Assembly: GCA_008363265.1 (NCBI GenBank)
Contig: RHKR01000081.1
Span: 1-10,892, forward strand
Source: Chlorobiota bacterium
GTDB taxonomy: Bacteria; Bacteroidota; Ignavibacteria; Ignavibacteriales; Ignavibacteriaceae
Direction of reading: 5' to 3'
Length of the DNA: 10,892 bases
In this document: positions 1-7,099 of the stretch, in pieces
How positions within the stretch are numbered: the first letter of the stretch is position 1
How the letters are laid out: each line of letters starts with the position of its first letter
Notes under the pieces: model-generated
The model's input: the letters and a program-made list of their open reading frames with translations, nothing else
Database searches by the model: none
Told to the model about the DNA's origin: nothing
Program-made: the position numbers and the translations under genes

Positions 1-45
1 GCATCAGATCCGTGATAAATTGAATAAAATATTTAGGGATGTAAG

Positions 46-70
46 TTAATGAATTCTGCTGAATTCTTAA
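46..70 (-). other. AT-rich stem-loop just downstream of the PrsW gene
   Basis: Two GAATTC copies (51-56 and 61-66) flank a TGCT loop. The stem extends through TTAA/TTAA (46-49 and 67-70) past one unpaired T. It begins 7 bases after the stop codon of the minus-strand PrsW gene, so it could mark the 3' end of that transcript. It has no clean U-tract and is AT-rich, so it is a poor match to an intrinsic terminator. Nothing else recognisable lies in positions 1-76. Confidence 0.25.
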
Positions 71-76
71 TGAGAG

Positions 77-889
77 TTAATGCCTGCCCAGTTTGCGCAG
101 AACCATCGCATATATTTCCTCAGAAGCGGCGATCTTCAACTCACGGGAGGGGTTTTTGTCATCATCTGCTTGGGAAGTATCTCCCTCACCGGGGGATTTG
201 CTGAGTGCTTTTTCGATGAGCCGCGTCTTCTCAACCCTGATAGCGTAAACTATTGAGCGGCTGACTATTATCATGACGGTCAGGTTGATAAGGTTGGCAC
301 CTGTTTCGAGGGCGATCCAGTTCCAGATAGCATGCGAGATACCGGGGAAGGGAAAAGCAAGCAGGAAAACCAACAATTTGTTCTTCACAAGTTTGCCAAT
401 GAAGAGCCATAGAAGTATAAAGAGAAAGTTCTGTATCGCGTGCATCGGGGCGATCATCAGGCTACGCTCGATCATCCGGGCGATCGAGTTCCCGCTTTCC
501 CCCACAGCTGAAGCGAACAGGAGGTTCTCGAAGAAAGCAAAACCGAGTCCGACAGCTATCGCCAGAAAAAGGGAGTCCAGCAACTCCTCACTCTTCATCA
601 ACCTTATGGCAATGATGGTGGAGACACCTTTTGCAACTTCCTCGATAAAAGGTGACACGAAGATGGACCTGTTGTGTCCAGAGTACATGAAAGAAGCAAT
701 GTCGTAGATCTGCGACATGCCCCACTGCAGTCCGAGAGTGAAAAGAATGGAGATCAGCCCGCAGTAAAGCGCCGGTGCAATGAACGCCACCTCCAAACGG
801 AAGCGGTACTGATCGAAAACGGTGTAGAATTTAAAGAAGAGGGCGGAGATCAGTCCGCCCGTTATAATCATTAAAAGGGCATCAAACAT
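77..889 (-). CDS. PrsW-family intramembrane metalloprotease
   Basis: A 270-residue polytopic membrane protein of the PrsW family, relatives of the CPBP/Abi intramembrane proteases. The founding member, Bacillus subtilis PrsW, makes the first cut in the anti-sigma factor RsiW. Visible family motifs, each next to or inside a hydrophobic helix, are EEVAK at residues 83-87, FFEN at 119-122, the PMHA histidine H150, and SHAIWNW with H186. These are the expected active-site acidic and histidine positions. Several hydrophobic stretches span about residues 1-216. A hydrophilic tail rich in acidic residues and serine (about 228-255) follows and is probably cytoplasmic. The ATG at 889 is preceded by AGGGTG a few bases upstream. 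The gene starts 39 bases after the stop of the ABC permease gene on the same strand and is probably co-transcribed with it. No anti-sigma factor or sigma factor is in the window, so the substrate is unknown. Family assignment is strong; a role in sigma-factor signalling is not shown. Confidence 0.87.
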   Translation of the reverse strand: MFDALLMIITGGLISALFFKFYTVFDQYRFRLEVAFIAPALYCGLISILFTLGLQWGMSQIYDIASFMYSGHNRSIFVSPFIEEVAKGVSTIIAIRLMKSEELLDSLFLAIAVGLGFAFFENLLFASAVGESGNSIARMIERSLMIAPMHAIQNFLFILLWLFIGKLVKNKLLVFLLAFPFPGISHAIWNWIALETGANLINLTVMIIVSRSIVYAIRVEKTRLIEKALSKSPGEGDTSQADDDKNPSRELKIAASEEIYAMVLRKLGRH

Positions 890-928
890 TCAGGCACCCT
901 GCACATCTGACTGCTTAAAACCCAAATA

Positions 929-2068
929 TCAGCTCCTCAGCCAGTTCATCAGTTCTTTGAATGATGGCAGTTTCCCGTAGGAGAGGATGCCGATCCGGAA
1001 TATCTTTACTGAAACCTTGATCACGATAGCGATGCTGAGGATCAGAATTCCCATGGCGATAAGATGTTCATAAAAAGGAACCTGGACCACATTTACACGT
1101 GCAATCATTACCAATGGGGATGTGAACGGGATATATGCGAATATTTTCACCATCTCCTGATCCGGATTCTGAATTATCGGCATAAGGATCACTACAGGAA
1201 AAATTATCAGCAGAGTAAGATAGGTGGTTACCTGCTGAGCCTCCTGCTCCGTATTGACAATCGAACCCAGCCCTACAAATATTGACACATAGAAGAGGAA
1301 TGCCAGCATAAAATAAGGGATCACCAGATGCAGATTCTGAAAAATGGATGCCGATGCGAGCATTGGCCCTCCGAATGCTATAGCCAGCATGGCCCATATC
1401 GTCAACTGAGCGAATACGAGGAGGGTTAGTCCAAGCACCTTACCCATCAGGAGGTCATCAGGACGGCAACTCGAGAGAATTATCTCGATGAGTCTATTTG
1501 ACTTCTCTTCAACAAGGCTCCTGACGAGAGAACCGCCTGTGAACATTATTATGAAGAAGAGGGCCATGATCACGATGAATGTAGAGAAGAATTGAGTCTC
1601 AAAGTTGATCTTCTCTTCCCCCTCAAGTGTGATCTTTACTGATCTGAGATCAACCTCTTTCGTAAGTGAATCGAGCAGGCTCTGTTCAAGATTTTTGTTC
1701 TCCAGCATTTTGGTCCGTCTGATACTGTTGAACTTGGCATCAATTATTCTCAGATCACGGAAGTTACCCATCGATTTGCTTCTGAATTCCAATTGTAAGC
1801 CTGAATCAGGCTGCTCATAGATATAAATATAACCTTCGAAGACTTTTTTATGGAACTCAAGTTCAGACCTGAGATCGGCCTCGTAGAGACCCGTTGAGTC
1901 GAGAATGGTTATCGCCTTCGGCGAGTCGGAATCATTATCCGCAAGGAGTGAAGGGAGAATTGAAAATACAATGAAAATAACAGGGGTGACCACCACGGAA
2001 ATGATGAATTCCTTTGACATCACTTTCTGCAGAAATTCCCATTTAGCCACTTCAAAAGCCTTTTTCAT
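929..2068 (-). CDS. ABC-2 type transporter permease, NatB/YhaP-like
   Basis: A 379-residue inner-membrane permease that should pair with the ATP-binding subunit encoded just upstream. One N-terminal transmembrane helix (about residues 22-42) is followed by a large extracytoplasmic domain (about 43-160) and then about five helices between 163 and 357. This is the layout of the ABC-2 permeases of the NatB/YhaP group. Characteristic segments are VEEKSNRLIEIILSS (about 186-200) after the second helix and the C-terminal end ILSYGKLPSFKEL. NatB of B. subtilis takes part in sodium extrusion, but many homologues have no known substrate, so sodium export here is only a family-based suggestion. The ATG at 2068 is chosen because GGAGG lies 8 bases upstream; an in-frame GTG at 2077 overlaps that ribosome site. 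The gene starts one base after the ATPase stop codon, implying translational coupling. The permease reading frame is full length with no visible damage, although its partner lacks key residues. Confidence 0.87.
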   Translation of the reverse strand: MKKAFEVAKWEFLQKVMSKEFIISVVVTPVIFIVFSILPSLLADNDSDSPKAITILDSTGLYEADLRSELEFHKKVFEGYIYIYEQPDSGLQLEFRSKSMGNFRDLRIIDAKFNSIRRTKMLENKNLEQSLLDSLTKEVDLRSVKITLEGEEKINFETQFFSTFIVIMALFFIIMFTGGSLVRSLVEEKSNRLIEIILSSCRPDDLLMGKVLGLTLLVFAQLTIWAMLAIAFGGPMLASASIFQNLHLVIPYFMLAFLFYVSIFVGLGSIVNTEQEAQQVTTYLTLLIIFPVVILMPIIQNPDQEMVKIFAYIPFTSPLVMIARVNVVQVPFYEHLIAMGILILSIAIVIKVSVKIFRIGILSYGKLPSFKELMNWLRS

Positions 2069-2069
2069 A

Positions 2070-2855
2070 TCATTCACCTCCCGTTTCTTTAATTGTGTCG
2101 ATGAAAATGCGGTTAAGGGTTGGTGCCTCGATCGAGAATTTGCGAAGTGTTACCTTCTCGAAGATCACAGGGAGGATCGAGTGAGGATCGGTACCATCGT
2201 TAACTTCGATCTCACCGAAGTTGCCATAAAGGTCGGCCTGTTTCACACCCGGAAGGGTTTTGATGAACTCAGCGTCCCCCTCATATTCAATTTTTACGAA
2301 TTCCTTGCCGAATTTCCGCTTCACCTCTTTCAGGGCTCCGCTCGCCACCTCTTTTCCTTTATTGATAAGGAAGATCGACTCGCACATCTTCTCGGCCATA
2401 TCCATCTGATGTGTAGAGAGGATGATGGTTTTACCCTCACTCTTGAGCCGGAGTATTTCATCACGAACCAGTTCCTGGTTGATAGGGTCAAATCCGCTGA
2501 AAGGTTCATCAAGGATGAGGATCGAAGGGTCGTGGATCACAGATACAATAAATTGTATCTTCTGCTGGTTGCCTTTGGAGAGCTCCTGAACCTTCCTTTT
2601 CTTGTAGTCGGAAATTCCAAGTTGTTTAAGGAGGGCTACACCGCTCATTTCAGCAGCAGCGGCTGACATCCCTTTCAGTGAACCGAAATATTTAACTATA
2701 TCGATGACGGTGCTCTTTTTGTACAGGCCTCGCTCTTCGGGAGCGCCGTTGGGACCGAGAAGTCCGAATATTTTTCCGGGTTCGTCGGTGAAAGAAACAC
2801 CATCCACCGCAACGACGTTTTTGAATTCTTTTCGAATATTCTTTATTTCAAGCAT
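2070..2855 (-). CDS. ABC transporter ATP-binding subunit, NatA/YhaQ-like, with Walker A internally deleted
   Basis: A 261-residue nucleotide-binding subunit that should energise the adjacent permease. Present motifs are the start of Walker A (GLLGPNGA, 31-38), the signature LSKGN, Walker B LILDEP, D-loop SGFDP and the H-loop histidine in STHQ. A C-terminal extension resembling the DUF4162 region of NatA-type proteins follows. The defect is that GPNGA (34-38) runs straight into PEERGLY (39-45). In relatives the first segment continues GKTT and about 40 residues separate the two. The phosphate-binding lysine, the next Thr/Ser and the strand pair after Walker A are therefore absent, while the frame stays open. 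Family members are about 300 residues long, which fits a loss of about 40 codons. Either the gene is inactivated by an in-frame deletion, or the sequence was collapsed in assembly. As written it should not hydrolyse ATP normally. The ATG at 2855 has only a weak ribosome site (GGATG). Confidence 0.85.
   Translation of the reverse strand: MLEIKNIRKEFKNVVAVDGVSFTDEPGKIFGLLGPNGAPEERGLYKKSTVIDIVKYFGSLKGMSAAAAEMSGVALLKQLGISDYKKRKVQELSKGNQQKIQFIVSVIHDPSILILDEPFSGFDPINQELVRDEILRLKSEGKTIILSTHQMDMAEKMCESIFLINKGKEVASGALKEVKRKFGKEFVKIEYEGDAEFIKTLPGVKQADLYGNFGEIEVNDGTDPHSILPVIFEKVTLRKFSIEAPTLNRIFIDTIKETGGE
2077..2081 (-). promoter_or_regulatory. Strong ribosome binding site for the ABC permease
   Basis: GGAGG on the minus strand lies 8 bases before the ATG at 2068. 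It sits inside the last codons of the ATP-binding subunit gene (Gly-Gly-Glu-stop). It decides the permease start, since the in-frame GTG at 2077-2075 overlaps this site and could not use it. This is a clearer ribosome site than those of the other genes in the window, in keeping with coupled synthesis of the two ABC subunits. Confidence 0.7.
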
Positions 2856-2966
2856 TAAACATCCAATTAAATTTGACTGCGCAATTTACTAATACCGCGA
2901 AACGATCAGTTTTATAATTTGAAGAACGGTCACGGGAGATGACAAGTGCCGTCGTTAAATAATCAT

Positions 2967-4478
2967 TCAACTGAAATTAACCTTAAGGAACCTAATAGTT
3001 ATCGCGGTCCCTTTACCGGTTGAACTGTCAACCTCGATGGCGCACCCGTTCATGTCGAGAAGTTTTTTCGATATCGGCAACCCCAGTCCCAAACCTTCGA
3101 AGGGTCGGCCTATTCCAGACTCCTGTTGCCGGAATGGAGAGAAAAGATCTTTCTGGTAATCCTCAGATATCCCCACTCCCGTGTCTTTCACCCGGGCAAA
3201 GGGGATACCATCACCATCCATCCCCGTGGAGATCTCAATAAAACCGGTTTTTGTATACTTAATTGCATTATCCAGGAGATAGCCAAATACGTCCTTCATC
3301 GCCTCCATATCAGCGGTAACAACCGGATCTGCGGCATTGAAGTTTGTTCTGATCTCAAGCCTTTTTTCATCGGCGATCTCATTAAATTCCGAGACCACGT
3401 TCTCGAGAAGATATTTGAGTGAGAACTCCTCAGGGTGGTAGGGGTAATCACCGAGTTGTACTTTTGAGATACTCAGCAGCATTTCCACGGTCTTGATCAG
3501 TCTTCTTACCGACTTTTCCATCGAATCAAAATATCCTCCATTGTCTCCCGGGCTCAGAGGGCCAAAGGTTTCCTCGATAATGCTTGCCATTCCAATAATC
3601 CCATTGAGCGGGGTACGAATCTCGTGCGAAAGGTTGCTGATGAAGGCGTCTTTCAGCCGGCTCGCGGCCTCGGCCTTTTCCTTCTCGTGAACGAGTTTCT
3701 TCTCGAGTTCCTTGCGCGGTGTGATATCTTCGATACTTATAAGATAATAAGCAACTTCACCCTGTTCATTAAGCACCGGTGACGCGATCAGAGATGCATC
3801 GAACTCATCCCCATTTCGCTTCACACCCTTGAACTCACTCCTGAATTCGCCACCCTTATCAATCGACTCCTGCATTTTTACAAATGTTTGCTTCGAGGCA
3901 TCCCCCGCGGCAAACACCGATATCTCCCTTCCAACCAGATTGTGAAAGGTGTATCCTGTGAATTGGATCACTTTCCTGTTAACAAACTTTATCCTGTGAT
4001 CCTTTCCGGTCACCAGGATGAGGACCGGGCTCTGGTGAAGTGCCCTTGAGAGGGTACGGTTCTCTTCTTCTGCAACCAGACGCATTCTTCTCTCCCGCGA
4101 AACTTCGATAGCCCTTTTGATGGCGGTCGGAAGACGCGCGAGACGGTCTTTTAATACATAATCGACCGCACCGGCTTTCAGAACCTCTATCGCAGTTTCC
4201 TCACCAATAGCGCCCGACACGCAAATGACAGGCACGTGAGGACATAACTCCCGCACCACCTCCAGCGCGCCGAAAGAGTTGAAACGGGGAAGCATAAAAT
4301 CGGTGATTATCAGATCGTAATCCGCTCCCCTCTTCAAAGCTGTTTCGAACTGCTGGCGGTCTTCAGCCAGCTCGATCTCCGCTTTCATTCCCGTTGCTAA
4401 AATCAATTCACTGATCAATTCGGCATCAACGGGGGAATCTTCCAGGTGTAATATCTTAATTGTGTTCTCTGTAGCCAT
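2967..4478 (-). CDS. Cytoplasmic hybrid sensor histidine kinase (REC-PAS-HisKA-HATPase_c)
   Basis: A 503-residue soluble signalling protein with no membrane segment or signal peptide. An N-terminal receiver domain (about 7-125) carries the acidic pair E13/D14, the phospho-acceptor D60 in LIITDFMLP, S88 and K110 in YVLKD. A PAS domain (about 143-255) ends in the usual DIT-x-RKELE linker, followed by a short charged helix. The dimerisation domain has the H-box SNLSHEIRTPLNG with phospho-acceptor H285. The ATPase domain has the N-box LLDNAIKYT (N404), G1 DTGVG (432-436), F-box and G2 GLGLGL (462-467). All catalytic residues are present. The receiver comes first, so the kinase output is probably set by phosphotransfer from another kinase; that is inference. 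No cognate response regulator or output gene is adjacent. The ATG at 4478 is preferred because the receiver fold starts right after it. An in-frame TTG at 4565 would add 29 residues with no domain. The gene is 111 bases upstream of the ABC operon on the same strand. Confidence 0.92.
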   Translation of the reverse strand: MATENTIKILHLEDSPVDAELISELILATGMKAEIELAEDRQQFETALKRGADYDLIITDFMLPRFNSFGALEVVRELCPHVPVICVSGAIGEETAIEVLKAGAVDYVLKDRLARLPTAIKRAIEVSRERRMRLVAEEENRTLSRALHQSPVLILVTGKDHRIKFVNRKVIQFTGYTFHNLVGREISVFAAGDASKQTFVKMQESIDKGGEFRSEFKGVKRNGDEFDASLIASPVLNEQGEVAYYLISIEDITPRKELEKKLVHEKEKAEAASRLKDAFISNLSHEIRTPLNGIIGMASIIEETFGPLSPGDNGGYFDSMEKSVRRLIKTVEMLLSISKVQLGDYPYHPEEFSLKYLLENVVSEFNEIADEKRLEIRTNFNAADPVVTADMEAMKDVFGYLLDNAIKYTKTGFIEISTGMDGDGIPFARVKDTGVGISEDYQKDLFSPFRQQESGIGRPFEGLGLGLPISKKLLDMNGCAIEVDSSTGKGTAITIRFLKVNFS

Positions 4479-4494
4479 CGGGTGTATGCGTTTT

Positions 4495-4511
4495 CTCCCC
4501 TTTGATGGGAG
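4495..4511 (-). promoter_or_regulatory. Small hairpin over the only GGGGAG in the kinase leader
   Basis: On the minus strand, CTCCC (4511-4507) can pair with GGGAG (4499-4495) across a 7-base loop. The 3' arm is part of AAAGGGGAG, the only purine-rich ribosome-site-like sequence before the kinase start. That site lies 16 bases from the ATG at 4478, which is too far for a standard Shine-Dalgarno site. The hairpin could mask the site or could be chance; the sequence alone does not decide. Confidence 0.25.
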
Positions 4512-4738
4512 TATTATCGGGACTGAAGTCCGTATGGTTAAAAATACCGGCTCTTCTTGGAGCAATTCAATGGTGCAAAATAACCTTTTTAGCAGAATTT
4601 TCCGAAGTAAATGATAATTGCTGCTGTATTCAGGGGGTTATCCTTAATAATAACCGATCATAATAATATTTAATGCCGTACATTTACAGTAGCTATTTTC
4701 GCAATGGTATTTAATAAACTCTCGAAAGATCCGGCTCC

Positions 4739-6865
4739 ATGCTGAAGAACCTCACAATCATCGCTTTATTAATCTCATTCACCGTTCACGCGCAATGGAC
4801 ACAGACCAATGGAATTGCAGGGGGATATTTCACTTCGTTGATCTCTTCCGGCCAAAACCTGATCGCGGCCACGGGTAACGGCCACCTGTTCAGATACAAC
4901 GGTACAGACTGGTCGCCGCTTCCCGGAAACCTCAGAGCAACATCGTTCAACATGTCAGGTAACGCGATCGTCGGGCTTGAGTATGAAGATATGATCGTCT
5001 CAACTGATAACGGTATTACCTGGACCCTCCGAACTATTCCGGAGAATCTTTCATATCAGGCCGTGGTTGAAGATGAAGGCATTTATACACTGACAACCTC
5101 GGCTGATTCTGTTTTCCGCACCGTAAACCTCGGTGAATCGTGGCAACACTTCCCCGTTGCCCCGGCATACACTGATAATGGACAACCGCGTACGATCCTG
5201 ATGTTCATGGACATCTACAAACGGGGTAACACTTTCTTCGCGCATGTGATGACCGATGACCCTGTTAATATGCTTCTACTTCTGGAATCACCCGACTCAG
5301 GAATGTCATGGCAAGTCTCATTCCGTCCCCCGGCAGGTGATCTTATCAACCGCATTATCACCGATGGAACCACTTCACTTGTCTCAACATCACGAAGTGT
5401 TTACAGAAGAACAGGTCTGAACTCATGGGTCGAGGCTAATGGTGGACTGCCGTCATCATCCGGGAACGGGATTGTAACGAAACTTAGAATTGTGGATGGC
5501 TCCATTTATGCCTTCTATTCTGACGATGACAGCAGCCTTTTCAGATTTAACAACACGGCAAATCTTTGGGAGGTGATCAGCACACCTTCATACGCGATGG
5601 ATGCCACGGTCTATCAGGGTGAGGTAACGATCGCAACCACAGGAATGATCACCAAACGGTCGAACGGCAGTTGGACAAACCTTACCGAAGGTTTGATAGC
5701 CACCACTTCCCTGCCAATCGCACTAAATGAAAACACAGTGTTTACCCAGCACGGCGGAACCACTTACAGAACCGTCAATTCCGGATCAACTTGGGATCCG
5801 GTCATATCTCAGACCGGAAGATTTCAGTTCAATGGTGAAGAGGTTCTTACCGTTTCGGCTCAGGGATTGATGAGATCGACTGATCTGGGGAACACATGGA
5901 TGATGATGAACTCAGGAATTCCCGCCTCTTACATCCCCAAGGCGAGTGATGTCGCGGCATCGGGTTCGACACTTTACGCCGGATTTAACGGAACAAGAAG
6001 ACGCGATCACCTCCCCGCTGTATGGGAACAGGGCGGTATTTACAGATCGACCGATAACGGTGCATCCTGGTCGGCCTTAAACTCAGGTCTTGTTCATGAA
6101 GGCGGCGTACCCGCTCCCGTGCTGAACATCCACTCTTCTGCAGAGAGGGTACTGATCAGAACTATTGAAGGTACCTACGTGCTGAACGGTAACTCGTGGA
6201 TGCGGATCAACAGTTCATTACCCGCAAATACATATTTTAATAATGTAATAATGAGAGCCGATTCTATAATCCTGGGGAGCAATCACGGATTGATGGTCTC
6301 CGTAAACAACGGTACAACGTGGAGAATACTGCAGAACGGCCTCCCCTCAAGCGGTTTCAATCTCTACTATTTCCACTATTTCAGGTATATGGAACAGTTA
6401 TACGCTTTCGACTACCTGGAAGGCGGATTGTACAGACTTGCGGACACGACATGGATGGTGGCGGAATTTTCAGTACCCGGAGAAATGAGCGTTGCGGGGT
6501 TCAGTAGCGCCGGGAACACCTTGTATGCAGGCATGATCGACCGGGGCATCTGGAAATACACAAAAGCCCAGACAACTGTTGGGGAAAGCGTGCAGTTGCC
6601 GGGCGTTTTCAGACTGGAACAGAACCACCCTAACCCGTTCAATCCTGTAACCGTTATCCGTTACTCGTTACCCGTTGCCGGTACTGTTGAACTGTCGGTT
6701 TACAATACACTTGGAGAGAAAGTTGCCTCACTCGTCAACACCGAAATGCCGGCAGGTGAACACAGCTTCAGATTTGATGCAGGCCGTCTGAACTCGGGAA
6801 TCTATTTTTATACCCTGTCTTTCGCGGGGAAATCCCGGACAGGCAAAATGGTATTAATGAAGTGA
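4739..6865 (+). CDS. Secreted Asp-box/BNR-repeat protein with T9SS type A sorting domain
   Basis: A 708-residue exported protein. A short signal peptide (MLKNLTIIALLISFTVHA, cleavage probably after A18) sends it to the periplasm. The C-terminal 85 residues (624-708) form a type IX secretion sorting domain: FRLEQNHPNPFNP, the VYNTLGEKV segment, GIYFYTL and the final KMVLMK. The protein should therefore cross the outer membrane and be anchored or released at the surface. Between them lie at least seven Asp-box-like motifs (S/T-x-D/N-x-G-x-S/T-W) near residues 88, 127, 184, 344, 379, 436 and 520. These fit a beta-propeller of the sialidase/Ycf48-like superfamily. Sialidase activity is not supported, because the family's arginine triad is not identifiable; such proteins are often structural or of unknown function. 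The ATG at 4739 is chosen because the signal peptide begins there; it has no clear Shine-Dalgarno site. The gene stands alone, diverging from the kinase gene, and ends at an intrinsic terminator. Confidence 0.9.
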   Translation: MLKNLTIIALLISFTVHAQWTQTNGIAGGYFTSLISSGQNLIAATGNGHLFRYNGTDWSPLPGNLRATSFNMSGNAIVGLEYEDMIVSTDNGITWTLRTIPENLSYQAVVEDEGIYTLTTSADSVFRTVNLGESWQHFPVAPAYTDNGQPRTILMFMDIYKRGNTFFAHVMTDDPVNMLLLLESPDSGMSWQVSFRPPAGDLINRIITDGTTSLVSTSRSVYRRTGLNSWVEANGGLPSSSGNGIVTKLRIVDGSIYAFYSDDDSSLFRFNNTANLWEVISTPSYAMDATVYQGEVTIATTGMITKRSNGSWTNLTEGLIATTSLPIALNENTVFTQHGGTTYRTVNSGSTWDPVISQTGRFQFNGEEVLTVSAQGLMRSTDLGNTWMMMNSGIPASYIPKASDVAASGSTLYAGFNGTRRRDHLPAVWEQGGIYRSTDNGASWSALNSGLVHEGGVPAPVLNIHSSAERVLIRTIEGTYVLNGNSWMRINSSLPANTYFNNVIMRADSIILGSNHGLMVSVNNGTTWRILQNGLPSSGFNLYYFHYFRYMEQLYAFDYLEGGLYRLADTTWMVAEFSVPGEMSVAGFSSAGNTLYAGMIDRGIWKYTKAQTTVGESVQLPGVFRLEQNHPNPFNPVTVIRYSLPVAGTVELSVYNTLGEKVASLVNTEMPAGEHSFRFDAGRLNSGIYFYTLSFAGKSRTGKMVLMK

Positions 6866-6884
6866 AATTTAATGGTTGGATAAT

Positions 6885-6923
6885 AAAAAACCCGGATGCA
6901 TCAAAATGATCCGGGTTTTTTTT
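6885..6923. terminator. Bidirectional intrinsic terminator
   Basis: CCCGGAT (6891-6897) pairs with ATCCGGG (6909-6915) across an 11-base loop. A run of six A precedes the stem (6885-6890) and eight T follow it (6916-6923). Read on the plus strand it ends the transcript of the T9SS-exported protein, 20 bases after the stop codon. Read on the minus strand it begins directly after the tRNA-Glu 3' end. One element thus appears to serve two convergent genes. Confidence 0.9.
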
Positions 6924-6924
6924 G

Positions 6925-6998
6925 TAGCGCGTACGGGATTCGAACCCGTGATCTCTGCCTTGAGAGGGCAGCGTCCTGAACCGCTAGACGAACGCGCC
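6925..6998 (-). tRNA. tRNA-Glu (anticodon CTC)
   Basis: A 74-base cloverleaf on the minus strand. The acceptor arms GGCGCGT and ACGCGCT pair with a G1-U72 wobble at the end. The D-arm region is GTCTAGCGGTTCAGGAC, the anticodon stem CTGCC/GGCAG closes the loop CTCTCAA, and the T arm is ACGGG-TTCGAAT-CCCGT. The discriminator base is A at 6925. Loop positions 34-36 read CTC, which decodes GAG, giving glutamate. The TTCGTCTAG start of the body is typical of bacterial tRNA-Glu. CCA is not encoded (the bases after the discriminator are CA then a run of A), so the tail must be added by the CCA-adding enzyme. The gene stands alone, with its own likely promoter upstream and a terminator directly after it. 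Confidence 0.95.
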
Positions 6999-7010
6999 AT
7001 ATTCAGACCT

Positions 7011-7042
7011 GAAATTTAAGCATTTTCCTTGAATTTGCAAAA
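7011..7042 (-). promoter_or_regulatory. Bacteroidota-type promoter for tRNA-Glu
   Basis: On the minus strand TTTTG (7042-7038) is followed after 19 bases by TAAATTTC (7018-7011). This matches the Bacteroidota -33 TTTG and -7 TAnnTTTG consensus at seven of eight positions in the -7 box, with the expected spacing. Transcription would start a few bases before the tRNA 5' end at 6998. The match is by eye and the start site is not mapped. Confidence 0.5.
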
Positions 7043-7099
7043 CAGACTCCACTTTTACCCCTCTTTTTGAAACGTTTTACGGGCCATTTTTTGTTATAT

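Noticed and set aside
273..707. A 144-codon plus-strand frame opposite the PrsW gene
   Set aside because: The minus-strand frame carries all PrsW motifs and the plus-strand translation has no plausible domain.
1905..2666. A 253-codon open frame on the plus strand across the ABC permease/ATPase junction
   Set aside because: It is antisense to two genes with clear family motifs, spans their junction, and its translation shows no recognisable domain, so it is a shadow frame.
4479..4565. An upstream TTG start that would extend the histidine kinase by 29 residues
   Set aside because: The extra residues belong to no domain, the receiver fold begins right after the ATG at 4478, and no ribosome site supports the TTG.
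4636..4655. Inverted repeat GGTTAT/ATAACC in the divergent spacer between the kinase and the T9SS-exported protein
   Set aside because: Only 6 bp with an 8-base loop in AT-rich DNA, with no T-run and no convincing promoter around it; chance is adequate.
6885..6923. Possible attachment site or mobile-element boundary at the tRNA 3' end
   Set aside because: tRNA 3' ends are common integration sites, but there is no integrase, no second copy of the tRNA end in the window, and the element is fully explained as a terminator.
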